Part shown: in pieces, positions 25,279 through 34,324 of the stretch | How the letters are laid out: each line of letters starts with the position of its first letter | How positions within the stretch are numbered: position 1 is the stretch's first letter | Assembly (NCBI RefSeq): GCF_022790535.1 | Contig: NZ_LOHG01000020.1 | Span: 1 to 56,724, forward strand | DNA length: 56,724 bases | From: Pseudomonas maioricensis | Lineage (GTDB): Bacteria > Pseudomonadota > Gammaproteobacteria > Pseudomonadales > Pseudomonadaceae | Direction: 5' to 3' | The notes under the pieces: generated by a model | What the model was told of the DNA's origin: nothing | Databases searched by the model: none | What the model saw: the letters and a program-made list of their open reading frames with translations, nothing else | Position numbers and translations under genes: made by a program

Positions 25279-26616
25279 ATGAGCAACACACCTCGCCAAC
25301 TCAAGCTCGGCGCCTTTCTCATGGCCACCGGGCACCATGTAGCGGCTTGGCGTCACCAGGATGTGCCGGCCAACGCCGGGCTGGATTTCAAGCATTACAA
25401 ACATCTGGCCCAAGTGGCCGAAGCAGCAAAGTTCGACGCGCTGTTCGTCGCTGACAGCGTCGCCGCAGCAACAGGCCCCAGCGCCAGTCACATGGCACGC
25501 TCCGATCATTTTGAACCGCTGACCCTGATGTCAGCGCTCAGCGCAGTCACCGAACACATCGGTCTGATCTGCACTGCCACCACCAGTTACAACGAGCCGT
25601 ACCACGTGGCGCGCAAGTTTGCTTCGCTGGATCACCTGTCTGGCGGGCGTGCTGGCTGGAATCTGGTGACCTCCGACGCTGCCGCCGAAGCGCAAAACTT
25701 CGGCCGCGAAGAACACATCGGTCACGCTGAACGCTATAGCCGCGCTCGGGAGTTCCACAAGGTCGTGACCGGTCTGTGGGACAGTTGGGAAGACGACGCC
25801 TTTGTGCGCGACAAAGCCAGCGGCGAGTATTACGACCCGGCCAAACTGCATGTGCTGGATCACCAGGGCGAACACTTCCGGGTCAAAGGCCCACTGAACG
25901 TGGCCCGCTCGCCTCAGGGCCAGCCGGTCATCGTTCAGGCAGGCTCTTCGGAAGTCGGCCGTGACCTGGCAGCTGAAACCGCCGAAGTGGTGTTCACTGC
26001 GCAAACGTCACTGGCCAATGCCCAAGCGTTTTATGCTGACATCAAAGGCCGCATGACACGCTTCGACCGTGACCCCGAAAGCCTGAAAGTGATGCCCGGC
26101 GTGCTCGTCGTGGTCGGCGACAGCGAAGCCTTGGCCCGGGAAAAATTCGAAGCGTTTCAGGAGTTGGTAGAACCACAAGTCGGCGTGGCCTTGCTCGGCC
26201 GAATGCTGGGCAATTTCGACCTGTCCGGTTACGCCCTCGACGAACCGTTGCCGCCGTTGCCACTGACTGACAGCGGCCAGCAGAGCCGCCAGAAACTGCT
26301 GACCCAGCTGTCCCGGGATGAGAACCTGACCCTTGCCCAACTGGGCCGCCGCATTGCCGGAGGTCGCGGACACTACAGCCTGATCGGGACGCCAACGCAA
26401 ATCGCCGATGAACTGCAAGCCTGGTTCGAAGAAAGCGCTGCCGATGGCTTTAATGTGCTGGTACCGCATCTGCCCGGCGGTCTTGAGGACGTGGCTCATT
26501 ACGTCGTGCCTGAGCTACAGCGCCGTGGCCTGTTTCGTACCGGGTACACCGGCAGCACGCTGCGGGAGAACCTTGGCCTGCAACGGCCACGTCATCGTTT
26601 TGCCGGAGGATTCTAA
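25279..26616 (+). CDS. NtaA/SnaA/DszA-type FMN-dependent monooxygenase
   Basis: A 445-residue LLM flavin monooxygenase of the NtaA/SnaA/DszA/SoxA group. The signatures are LKLGAFLMATGHHVAAWRH, TTSYNEPYHVARKFASLDHLSGGRAGWNLVTS and LWDSWEDDAFVRDK. It uses FMNH2 and O2, probably to cleave an amine, sulfone or thioether carbon. AAGGA lies 7 bases before the ATG. The following GTG start (26617) abuts its stop, so it is translationally linked to the secreted hydrolase. The substrate is unknown; the neighbours suggest an organosulfur compound. Confidence 0.88.
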   Translation: MSNTPRQLKLGAFLMATGHHVAAWRHQDVPANAGLDFKHYKHLAQVAEAAKFDALFVADSVAAATGPSASHMARSDHFEPLTLMSALSAVTEHIGLICTATTSYNEPYHVARKFASLDHLSGGRAGWNLVTSDAAAEAQNFGREEHIGHAERYSRAREFHKVVTGLWDSWEDDAFVRDKASGEYYDPAKLHVLDHQGEHFRVKGPLNVARSPQGQPVIVQAGSSEVGRDLAAETAEVVFTAQTSLANAQAFYADIKGRMTRFDRDPESLKVMPGVLVVVGDSEALAREKFEAFQELVEPQVGVALLGRMLGNFDLSGYALDEPLPPLPLTDSGQQSRQKLLTQLSRDENLTLAQLGRRIAGGRGHYSLIGTPTQIADELQAWFEESAADGFNVLVPHLPGGLEDVAHYVVPELQRRGLFRTGYTGSTLRENLGLQRPRHRFAGGF

Positions 26617-27945
26617 GTGAGCTGCAACCCCTTGAGAGTCGCCAGCCTGCTGTTGGTATGGAGCCTGTCGTGCAGCGCGTTTGCGCTGAATGGCGATCCA
26701 CGCCCGGATGCACCGGAACTGGCCGCACGCGGGGCTTATCAGGTGGGTGTGCGAACCATTGACGTGATCCATCGCGATCAACTCAACATCCTCGCGGCTA
26801 CCAGTACCGACAGTAACCCGCGTTACGACCGTCCACTGCGTCTGGAAGTCTGGTATCCGGCGCAGTTGAAAGCTGGCCAGGCCGAGCTCGGCACTTACAC
26901 CGATGTGCTCGGCGCAGGCGCCAGCAACCCGGCTCGGCCCAACACCGCGTTCACGTTCGAAGGCCGTGCCGTACGCGATGCGCAGCCGCTAAAAGACAAG
27001 AAGTTTCCGCTGGTGATTGTGTCCCATGGGTATCCGGGCTCACGCTTGCAGATGAGTTACCTGACCGAGTTCCTCGCCTCTCACGGCTATACAGTCGTCG
27101 CAATCGATCACACGGAATCAACCCGCGCCGACAAGGCCGGTTTTGCCAGCACATTGCTCAACCGTCCCTTGGACATTCTGTTCGTGCTGGACCAGATCAC
27201 TGACTGGGCGAAGTCAGGCAGTGGCAGTCCGCTGGCTGGAAAAATAGACACCCGCCACACCGCCCTGCTCGGCTATTCCATGGGCGGCTATGGCGTACTG
27301 AATGCAGCAGGCGTTGGCACCAGCGCGGTGGCATCACGCTTTGTGGCAGGTACTGCACTACAGGCCAGACAAGCGGGTAACCCCGACTTCGAAGCGGTCC
27401 GAGACGCACGCATCAAAGCACTGATCGCTTTCGCACCCTGGGGCGGACAGCAAGGTCTGCTGGATGAGAAAGGGTTGGCAGGACTGCGCGTACCCAGCCT
27501 GTTCATCGCGGGCGATCAGGATGATGTCGCCGGTTATGCTGACGGCGTCAGACGCCTGGCAGAAGGCGCTAAAAACGCTGACCGCTACCTGCTCGTCTAC
27601 GAAAATGCCCGCCACAACATTGCGCCTAATCCGCCCCCTGCGGCGGCGAGCAGCCATCCCGATGATTTTTCCGCCTATGCTGAGCCGGTCTGGGACAGCA
27701 GCCGGATCAACAACATCAATCAGCACTTTGTTCTGGCCTTTCTCGATCAGCACCTCAAAAGCCTAGACCGTCAGCCCTGGTTGACCCTGGTACCACGGGC
27801 CGCCGACGGCAAATGGTCGACGGACGAAACCGGACGTGAAAAACCTGATCACAGCTATTGGAAAGGCTTCAAGAATCGCAGCGCTCTGGGCCTGGAGTTT
27901 TATCACTGGCCAGCGCAAACGACCCCGTCTTCGACTACCGAATGA
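26617..27945 (+). CDS. Secreted alpha/beta hydrolase (dienelactone/PAF-acetylhydrolase-like)
   Basis: A 442-residue hydrolase with a signal peptide (VASLLLVWSLSCSAFA) and the nucleophile elbow GYSMGG (Ser221), preceded by the oxyanion-type segment PLVIVSHGYPGSRLQMSYL and followed by the acid and His regions (LFIAGDQDD, ENARHNIAPN). GTG 26617 has GGAGGA 6 bases upstream and starts immediately after the LLM stop. It would act in the periplasm on an ester before or after transport. It contains no Cys after the signal peptide. The order monooxygenase-hydrolase-reductase-binding protein suggests one catabolic unit. Confidence 0.82.
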   Translation: MSCNPLRVASLLLVWSLSCSAFALNGDPRPDAPELAARGAYQVGVRTIDVIHRDQLNILAATSTDSNPRYDRPLRLEVWYPAQLKAGQAELGTYTDVLGAGASNPARPNTAFTFEGRAVRDAQPLKDKKFPLVIVSHGYPGSRLQMSYLTEFLASHGYTVVAIDHTESTRADKAGFASTLLNRPLDILFVLDQITDWAKSGSGSPLAGKIDTRHTALLGYSMGGYGVLNAAGVGTSAVASRFVAGTALQARQAGNPDFEAVRDARIKALIAFAPWGGQQGLLDEKGLAGLRVPSLFIAGDQDDVAGYADGVRRLAEGAKNADRYLLVYENARHNIAPNPPPAAASSHPDDFSAYAEPVWDSSRINNINQHFVLAFLDQHLKSLDRQPWLTLVPRAADGKWSTDETGREKPDHSYWKGFKNRSALGLEFYHWPAQTTPSSTTE

Positions 27946-27953
27946 GAGCCACA

Positions 27954-28991
27954 ATGACTTATACCGCTGCCGAAAACCGCTACGAAAAAATCCCCTATCG
28001 CCGCACTGGCCGCAGTGGGTTGGTACTGCCCGCGTTATCGCTGGGTCTTTGGCACAACTTTGGCGACAGTACGCCGATCGACACCCAGCGCGCCATGCTG
28101 CGCACGGCATTCGATCTGGGCATCAATCATTTCGACCTGGCCAACAATTACGGCCCGCCCTATGGCAGCGCCGAGAGTAACTTCGGCAAGCTGTTGCGCG
28201 AGGACTTCAAGCAGTATCGCGATGAGCTGATCATCTCCACCAAAGCCGGTTGGGACATGTGGCCTGGCCCCTATGGTCAGGGTGGCGGCTCGCGTAAATA
28301 CGTGCTGGCCAGCCTCGATCAGAGCCTGCAGCGCATGGGTCTTGACTACGTGGACATTTTCTACTCACACCGCTTCGATCCGGACACACCACTGGAGGAA
28401 ACTGCCAGCGCCCTGGCGACTGCCGTGCAGCAAGGCAAAGCGCTGTACATCGGTATTTCTTCCTACTCAGGCAGCAAAACCCGTGAAATAGCCGCGCTGC
28501 TGAAAGAGTGGAAGGTGCCGCTGTTGATTCACCAACCGGCCTACAACCTGCTCAATCGCTGGGTCGAGAAGGACCTGCTGGACACCACCGATGAACTGGG
28601 CGCAGGGGTCATCGTCTTCACTGCATTGGCTCAGGGTTTACTGACCGACAAATACCTCAACGGCGTGCCGCAGGATGCCCGGGTCAATCGTCCGGGGGGC
28701 GGTTCGTTGCAGGCCTCACATTTGTCCGAAGCCAACATCGCTCACGTTCGCGCCTTGAACGAAATCGCCAGGCGTCGCGGCCAGAGCCTGGCGCAAATGG
28801 CCCTGGCCTGGACCCTGCGTGACCCACGCGTGACCTCGGCGTTGATTGGTGCGAGCCGTCCGGAGCAAATCATCGAGAACGTCGAAGCGCTGAAAAACCT
28901 CGACTTCAGCCCGGAAGAACTGGCCGAAATCGACCGCTTCGCCCAGGAAGGCGGTATCAACCTGTGGGAGAAACCGTCGTTGGCGGAGTGA
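27954..28991 (+). CDS. gprA: Aldo/keto reductase, GprA/YghZ-like
   Basis: A 345-residue aldo/keto reductase very similar to E. coli YghZ (L-glyceraldehyde 3-phosphate reductase), with matching segments LPALSLGLWHNFG, FDLGINHFDLANNYGPPYGS and MGLDYVDIFYSHR. The catalytic tetrad is visible as Asp (HFDLANNYG), Tyr (same segment), Lys (ISTKAG) and His (FYSHR). It is NADPH-dependent and cytoplasmic. ATG 27954 gives the family N-terminus; longer frames overlap the hydrolase gene. It may reduce an aldehyde released by the neighbouring monooxygenase, though this is inference. Confidence 0.88.
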   Translation: MTYTAAENRYEKIPYRRTGRSGLVLPALSLGLWHNFGDSTPIDTQRAMLRTAFDLGINHFDLANNYGPPYGSAESNFGKLLREDFKQYRDELIISTKAGWDMWPGPYGQGGGSRKYVLASLDQSLQRMGLDYVDIFYSHRFDPDTPLEETASALATAVQQGKALYIGISSYSGSKTREIAALLKEWKVPLLIHQPAYNLLNRWVEKDLLDTTDELGAGVIVFTALAQGLLTDKYLNGVPQDARVNRPGGGSLQASHLSEANIAHVRALNEIARRRGQSLAQMALAWTLRDPRVTSALIGASRPEQIIENVEALKNLDFSPEELAEIDRFAQEGGINLWEKPSLAE

Positions 28992-29034
28992 AATCCAAAG
29001 CCAACAAATGCAATTCCACTGTGGAATGCAACCT

Positions 29035-29146
29035 CCCTTGTGGGAGCGGTGCTTGCCCGCGATAAACGATAACGCGGTATGTCGTCAATGCGCGTCTCAT
29101 GTATCGTCGGAATGCCGCCCAGACCAAGCACCGCTCCCACAAAGGG
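29035..29146. repeat. Chimeric REPIN with unequal arms
   Basis: The left arm is type B (TGTGGGAGCGGTGCTTGCCC-GCGATAA), but the right arm is the extended variant of 11355-11471 (ATCGTCGGAATGCCGCCCAG-ACCAAGCACCGCTCCCACA). Only the outer 20 or so bases pair fully. It lies between the reductase and the binding-protein gene. Confidence 0.88.
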
Positions 29147-29196
29147 ATCTTCATTAGCCTGACGATTTATTTGCAGTCAGAGATAAGCGAGCAAAA

Positions 29197-30123
29197 ATGA
29201 AATCCATCGCACTACTCGCAGGTCTGATCGGCCTGGCATCGGCACAATCAGCCTTGGCAGAAGACCCTCAAACCCTGCGCGTCGGTTACCAGAAAGGCTC
29301 CATCGCCCTGGTGATCGCCAAGGAAAAAGGCCTGCTGGAAAAACGCTTCGCTGACACCAAAATCCAGTGGATCGAATTCCCCGCCGGTCCGCAAATGTTG
29401 GAAGCGTTGAACATCGGCGCGCTGGATTTGGGTTCCACCGGCGATATCCCGCCACTATTCGCTCAGGCGGCCGGAGCAGACCTGGTTTACGTCGGCGCCG
29501 AGCCTGCCAAGCCCGCCGCAGAAACCATCCTGGTGCGTAAGGACAGCCCGCTGCAAAGCGTCGCCGACCTGAAGGGCAAGAAAGTCGCCTTCCAGAAAGG
29601 CTCAAGTTCCAACAACGTATTGCTGCGAGCGCTGAACAAGGCCGGCTTGAGCTTCAAGGATATCCAGCCGATCTACCTCACCCCTGCCGACGCCCGTGCC
29701 GCCTTTGAACAAGGCAGCGTCGATGCCTGGGCGATCTGGGACCCTTATGCCTCACTGGCCCTGATCGAAGGGCACAGTCGTCTGCTGGCCGATGGCACGG
29801 GGTTAGGTTTGTCTGGCCCGATCTACAGCGCACGTCGCGACTACGCCAATCAACACCCGGACTTTATTCACGCCGTGCTTGCAGAACTCACTGCTGCCGA
29901 AGCGCTGACACGCAGCCAGCGCCAACAGAGTATCGACATCCTCACCGGCTCAATGGGCCTGCCGGAAGCAGTGATCACCCGCTACCTGGATAACCGGCCA
30001 CCGTCGCCAATCCTGCCGGTGGACGCAAAAATCCTGGCCGCTCAGCAGGCGACGGCCGACCTCTTCTTCGAGAACAAATTGCTCCCGAAAAAGATCAACG
30101 TCGAACAGGCGGTGTGGAAATAA
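29197..30123 (+). CDS. SsuA-like aliphatic sulfonate binding protein
   Basis: A 308-residue periplasmic binding protein with a signal peptide ending QSALA. Sulfonate-family segments are LRVGYQKGSIALVIAKEKG, LNIGALDLGSTGDIPPLFAQAAG, DLKGKKVAFQKGSSSNNVLL and VDAWAIWDPY. It has no Cys and only two Met in the mature chain. No ABC membrane part adjoins it. It ends 4 bases from the convergent stop of the Fur-type receptor. It probably feeds one of the ABC transporters at 33533-35157 or 40186-41736. Confidence 0.9.
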   Translation: MKSIALLAGLIGLASAQSALAEDPQTLRVGYQKGSIALVIAKEKGLLEKRFADTKIQWIEFPAGPQMLEALNIGALDLGSTGDIPPLFAQAAGADLVYVGAEPAKPAAETILVRKDSPLQSVADLKGKKVAFQKGSSSNNVLLRALNKAGLSFKDIQPIYLTPADARAAFEQGSVDAWAIWDPYASLALIEGHSRLLADGTGLGLSGPIYSARRDYANQHPDFIHAVLAELTAAEALTRSQRQQSIDILTGSMGLPEAVITRYLDNRPPSPILPVDAKILAAQQATADLFFENKLLPKKINVEQAVWK

Positions 30124-30127
30124 CCCG

Positions 30128-32227
30128 TCAGAAACTATACGTACCGGTTACCACCAGATTGCGCGGCGCACCGGGCTGGATCTGCGCGGCACTGGTCGCC
30201 GACGAGTAATAGGTCTGATCAGTGATGTTGTTCAGCGCAGCGCGCAGATCCCAGTCCTTCTGACGGAACCCGGCCAACGCATCCCAACGCCCGTAACCTG
30301 GCAGCACAGTAGTGTTCAGGTTGTCGGCGTAGCGCTGGCCCACCAAGGTCATACCGGTTTCTGCATACCAGCCCATCTCGGGTTTCCAGGTCAGGAACAG
30401 ACTGCCGTTACGCTTGGCAACGTTACTGATGCGATTGCCTTCAAAGCCGTTGTTGTCTTTCACTACGGTCGCGTCCTGCACACCGACACCACCGCGTATA
30501 TACCAGTTGCCGACGATCTTGCCGGTGCCCGTCAGCTCAATACCGCGAGAACGCTGCAAACCGCTGAGCAGGGTCACTGTCGGATTATTCGGGTCACTGG
30601 TACGACGGTTGTAAAGCTCCAGCTCGTAGATTGCGAATGTCGTGCTGAAGCGATCATCCAGCCAGTCGCTCTTGACGCCGATTTCCTTCTGCTTGGTCAG
30701 CTCCGGGCTCAGGTCGTTGGTGTTGCCTGCTGCGCCTGGAGTAATGCCAATCAGGCCGCCGCCGACAGGCGAAAACGTTTTGGTCCAGGAAGCGTAAAAC
30801 GAATGATCTTCCAGCGGCGTCCAGACCAGGCCGACTCTCGGGCTGGTGCTATGACTGTCACGCTCCTCGGTCAAGCCTCGAAGGCGGTTGGTCGACTCGA
30901 TATCGAAGGTGTCGTAACGCAGCCCTGCCAGTACCTGCCATTGATCATTCAGGCGCAACTGATCCTGCACATACAGGCCACGACTCTCCACCTCAGTGTG
31001 ATTGTCGCTCGATACCTGCATACGTCCCGTGTGACGCAAATCGCGGTTGGGAGAGTACAGGTCCAAAGACGGCACAGCAGAGAAGCCAGCTCCTGATGTC
31101 GCCGCCGTGTAAAGCTTTGGATCCCGACGCTGGCTGCCTGTCTCCACGCCGGTCAGCAGACGGTGTTCCAGGCCAAACGTTTCCAGCGCACCTTCCAGCT
31201 CAAGGTTATTGAATACATTGCGAGTGGTCAGGTCCTGCTGCCAATGCTGGCGCGTGACCCTGTTAGTGGCCGGGATGAAACCGGTCAGGTAGGTGTTATC
31301 AAAATCGCTGTCGAGCTTGAACACGCCCAGAGTGTGCCGAAGCTGCCAACTGTCATTGAGTTCGTAGCTGAGCCTGGAGCGCAGCGATTGCGACTTGTCG
31401 TCGATGTAGTCGTGCTCGCTGCCATAGGCGGTATCGCGGCCCACATCCGCAGGGCGCCCGCCGATGCCGGGAATGCCACGATCTGGGGTACGGTTGTAGC
31501 GACTGTATTCGTACTGCACCAGCCAGTTCAGATCTGGAGTCAGTTGCCAGCTCATGGACGGCGCGAACAACTGACGGTTGCCGCTGACGCCGTCGCGAAA
31601 ACTGTTCTGATCCATGTTGCCCATGTTCAGCCGCAGGCTGATCGTGTCATTCGGATCGGTGCTCAGGTCTGCGTAAAGGCTGCGCAAATCATCGCTGCCG
31701 CCCTGCGCTTCAATGCTTGAGCGGCGTCCGGCTTGCGGCTGTTTACTGACCCGGTTGACGATCCCGCCCTGACTACCACGCCCGTAGAGCACGGCGGCAG
31801 GCCCCTTGAGGATTTCGATGCTTTCAATGTTGTGCAAATCGCGCACGTACTGACTGTCATCGCGGATGCCGTCGAGATAGAAGTCGTTGCTCGCATCAAA
31901 ACCACGGATGCGCAAGCTATCAAAACGCGTATCGGCACCACTGCTGACGTTGGGAATACCGCTCAAGGCGCTGCCCAGATCGTTGGTCCCGTAACTCGCG
32001 ACACTGTTGGTTTTCACCGAATCAATAGCCTGAGGTACATAGCGTACGGGAGTGGCAGTACGCGTCGCGGTGCTGCTTTCCTTGACGCGTGGATCGTCGT
32101 TTTCAGCTTCGGTTTCGGCATCGATGGAGGTTTCAGGCAAAACCGCGGTAGCTGCAAAGCTGCCACCCGCGGTCAGAATTGAGCACAAACCGAGGGCAGC
32201 AGGCGTAAAACGCAAAAGAACAGACAT
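30128..32227 (-). CDS. TonB-dependent siderophore receptor (Fur-regulated)
   Basis: About 699 residues: a signal peptide (LGLCSILTAGGSFA), a TonB-box region, a plug with VRYVPQAIDSVKTNSV, FYLDGIRDDSQYVRDLHNIE and IEILKGPAAVLYGRGSQGG, and a barrel ending VVTGTYSF. It is of the ferrichrome/catecholate-type siderophore class. ATG 32227 is preceded by GGATGC; the TTG at 32242 is less likely. A Fur-like box lies 41 bases upstream. It points against the sulfur genes, so it seems to be an iron gene embedded in the sulfur block. Confidence 0.9.
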   Translation of the reverse strand: MSVLLRFTPAALGLCSILTAGGSFAATAVLPETSIDAETEAENDDPRVKESSTATRTATPVRYVPQAIDSVKTNSVASYGTNDLGSALSGIPNVSSGADTRFDSLRIRGFDASNDFYLDGIRDDSQYVRDLHNIESIEILKGPAAVLYGRGSQGGIVNRVSKQPQAGRRSSIEAQGGSDDLRSLYADLSTDPNDTISLRLNMGNMDQNSFRDGVSGNRQLFAPSMSWQLTPDLNWLVQYEYSRYNRTPDRGIPGIGGRPADVGRDTAYGSEHDYIDDKSQSLRSRLSYELNDSWQLRHTLGVFKLDSDFDNTYLTGFIPATNRVTRQHWQQDLTTRNVFNNLELEGALETFGLEHRLLTGVETGSQRRDPKLYTAATSGAGFSAVPSLDLYSPNRDLRHTGRMQVSSDNHTEVESRGLYVQDQLRLNDQWQVLAGLRYDTFDIESTNRLRGLTEERDSHSTSPRVGLVWTPLEDHSFYASWTKTFSPVGGGLIGITPGAAGNTNDLSPELTKQKEIGVKSDWLDDRFSTTFAIYELELYNRRTSDPNNPTVTLLSGLQRSRGIELTGTGKIVGNWYIRGGVGVQDATVVKDNNGFEGNRISNVAKRNGSLFLTWKPEMGWYAETGMTLVGQRYADNLNTTVLPGYGRWDALAGFRQKDWDLRAALNNITDQTYYSSATSAAQIQPGAPRNLVVTGTYSF

Positions 32228-32267
32228 CTGGAGCGCATCCAAAGGAGAGATTGAATTTGGCGCGAAT

Positions 32268-32286
32268 AGTAGTGATTACCATTAAC
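32268..32286 (-). promoter_or_regulatory. Fur box upstream of the siderophore receptor
   Basis: Read on the minus strand, GTTAATGGTAATCACTACT matches 14 of 19 positions of the Fur consensus GATAATGATAATCATTATC, including the central AATnnTAATCA core. It lies just upstream of the receptor start at 32227, consistent with iron repression. Confidence 0.6.
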
Positions 32287-32440
32287 TTGCGTTAGCTATT
32301 CTCAAAAAGTTCCGGCGATAGATTGTGTCAAATTGTGTCAGTCTCGTTACAACCCTTTAACCAGAGCGTTCCCCCAATAAAACCGGTGGATTGAGGGCCG
32401 GCGTCACCGACAACTGTTTTGCAATCCACGCGAGCTTCGC

Positions 32441-32490
32441 TCATAAGCTAATTCTAAAAGGTTATTTATTTAGATTTTCTTAGATCATTT
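32441..32490 (+). promoter_or_regulatory. AT-rich promoter island upstream of tauA
   Basis: A short AT-rich stretch containing AGGTTATTTATTTAGA, about 50-95 bases before tauA. With the Fur box, it accounts for what can be seen in the 309-base gap between the receptor and tauA starts. A CysB-type activator site is possible but not shown. Confidence 0.35.
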
Positions 32491-32536
32491 AGTCTCCAGC
32501 CTCAGCCAGTCCCCGGCCAGCCTGATTCGGAGCTTC

Positions 32537-33517
32537 ATGATGAAACTGCACTTCCCTCTTCGCCTTCTGGTGGCACTGTCGTTGACTGGCGCTTCGTATC
32601 TGGCTCAAGCAGCCGACTTTACCGTCGCCTACCAGACCACCGTCGACCCGGCCAAAGTCGCCCAGGCGGATAACGCATACGAAAAAGCCACTGACTCGAA
32701 AATCTCCTGGCGCAAATTCGAAAACGGTGCCGATGTGATCACCGCCATCGCCTCCGGTGATGTGCAAATCGGTTACCTCGGTTCGAGCCCTTTTACCGCC
32801 GCCGCCACTCGCAAGCTGCCGGTTGAAACCTTCTTGATCGCCACTCAGATCGGAGCCGCTGAAGCGCTGGTGGCGCGCAATGGTTCAGGGATCAATTCAC
32901 CGCAGGATCTGATCGGCAAGAAAATCGCCGTGCCATTCGTTTCCACGGGTCACTACAGCCTGCTGGCCGCGTTGAAACACTGGAACATCGATCCGTCGAA
33001 AGTCACCATTCTTAACCTCGCACCACCGGCCATTGCCGCCGCCTGGAAGCGCGGTGATATCGACGCCACCTACGTATGGGACCCGGCCCTGGGTGTCGCC
33101 AAGGAAAACGGCAAAGTGCTGATCACTTCCGGGGAGCTGGCCAAGGTCGGCGCACCAACCTTTGATGCCTGGATCGTGCGCAAGGACTTCGCCGACAAGC
33201 ACCCTGAAATCGTCAAATCCTTCGCCAAAGTCACCCTCGACGCCTACGCCGACTACCGAAAGGACCCAGCCGCCTGGCTGGCAAAATCCAGCAACGTCGA
33301 CAAGCTGGTGAAGCTGTCCGGCGCCAAAACCTCGGACATCCCGGGCCTGCTGCAAGGCAACGTCTACCCGCTGGCCGCAGATCAGAGCGCACTGCTCGGT
33401 GCGCCAACCATCGATGCTGTGACCAAGACCGCTGCGTTCCTCAAGGAGCAAGGCAAGGTCGATGCGGTACTGGCTGATTACGCACCCTACGTCAGCGATA
33501 AATTCATCACCCAATAA
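32537..33517 (+). CDS. tauA: TauA, taurine-type ABC binding protein
   Basis: A 326-residue periplasmic taurine-binding protein with a signal peptide ending YLAQA. It matches TauA in VAYQTTVDPAKVAQADNAYE, ASGDVQIGYLGSSPFTAAATR and GDIDATYVWDPALG. It heads tauABC(D). The mature chain of about 301 residues has no Met and no Cys. Two ATGs are adjacent (32537 and 32540); GGAG is 4 and 7 bases before them, so the second may be used. Regulation by sulfur limitation through CysB/Cbl-type proteins is expected from the family. Confidence 0.93.
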   Translation: MMKLHFPLRLLVALSLTGASYLAQAADFTVAYQTTVDPAKVAQADNAYEKATDSKISWRKFENGADVITAIASGDVQIGYLGSSPFTAAATRKLPVETFLIATQIGAAEALVARNGSGINSPQDLIGKKIAVPFVSTGHYSLLAALKHWNIDPSKVTILNLAPPAIAAAWKRGDIDATYVWDPALGVAKENGKVLITSGELAKVGAPTFDAWIVRKDFADKHPEIVKSFAKVTLDAYADYRKDPAAWLAKSSNVDKLVKLSGAKTSDIPGLLQGNVYPLAADQSALLGAPTIDAVTKTAAFLKEQGKVDAVLADYAPYVSDKFITQ

Positions 33518-33532
33518 GCGGAGTTTCAGCCC

Positions 33533-34324
33533 ATGGCTTTGCTCAAACTGGAGCGCATCAGCGCACAGTATCCCGGCGCGACCGAACCGGTGCTGGCGGA
33601 CATTTCCCTCAGCCTCGGCCCTCGGCAATTGCTGGTGGCACTGGGTCCCTCGGGGAGCGGCAAAACCTCCCTGCTCAATCTGATTGCCGGTTTCGTACCG
33701 CCCAGTGCTGGCAACATCAGCCTGGACGGTGTGACGGTCAATGGCCCGGGCGCAGAACGTGGCGTGGTGTTCCAGGACGATGCATTACTGCCCTGGCAGG
33801 ACGTGTTGAGCAACGTCGCGTTTGGCCTGCAACTGGCGGGTGTACCGCGCGATCGGCGTGAGGCCAAAGCCAGGGAAATGCTCGCACTGGTCGACCTGAC
33901 CGGTTTCGACCAACGCAAGATCTGGCAGCTGTCCGGTGGCCAGAGGCAGCGTGTTGGCCTGGCTCGCGCACTGGCGGCGGATCCACGTGTACTGCTAATG
34001 GATGAACCTTTCGGCGCACTGGATGCATTCACCCGCGAACAGATGCAGGAGTTGCTGCTGCAAGTCTGGCAGCGTACTGCCAAGCCGGTGTTCCTGATCA
34101 CCCACGACATTGAAGAAGCCGTGTTTCTCGCCACCGACCTGATTCTGTTGGCGCCAAATCCGGGACACATCGCCGAACGCCTGCAACTGGATTTCGGGCA
34201 GCGTTATGCCGCCGGAGAGTCGGCCCGCTCGATCAAGTCTGACCCGCGCTTTATCGACACCCGGGAACATGTATTGACCAGCGTCTTTTCCCAGCGCGGC
34301 GTCTCTCGGGAGCAGTACGCATGA
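33533..34324 (+). CDS. tauB: TauB, taurine ABC transporter ATPase
   Basis: A 263-residue ABC ATPase with Walker A GPSGSGKT (residues 38-45), Q-loop VVFQDDALLPWQDVLSNV, signature LSGGQRQR, Walker B VLLMDEPFGALD and the switch His in FLITHDIEE. VFQDDALLPW is typical of the nitrate/sulfonate/taurine subfamily. It couples ATP hydrolysis to uptake through TauC. GCGGAG precedes the ATG; the stop overlaps the tauC start (ATGA). Confidence 0.94.
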   Translation: MALLKLERISAQYPGATEPVLADISLSLGPRQLLVALGPSGSGKTSLLNLIAGFVPPSAGNISLDGVTVNGPGAERGVVFQDDALLPWQDVLSNVAFGLQLAGVPRDRREAKAREMLALVDLTGFDQRKIWQLSGGQRQRVGLARALAADPRVLLMDEPFGALDAFTREQMQELLLQVWQRTAKPVFLITHDIEEAVFLATDLILLAPNPGHIAERLQLDFGQRYAAGESARSIKSDPRFIDTREHVLTSVFSQRGVSREQYA

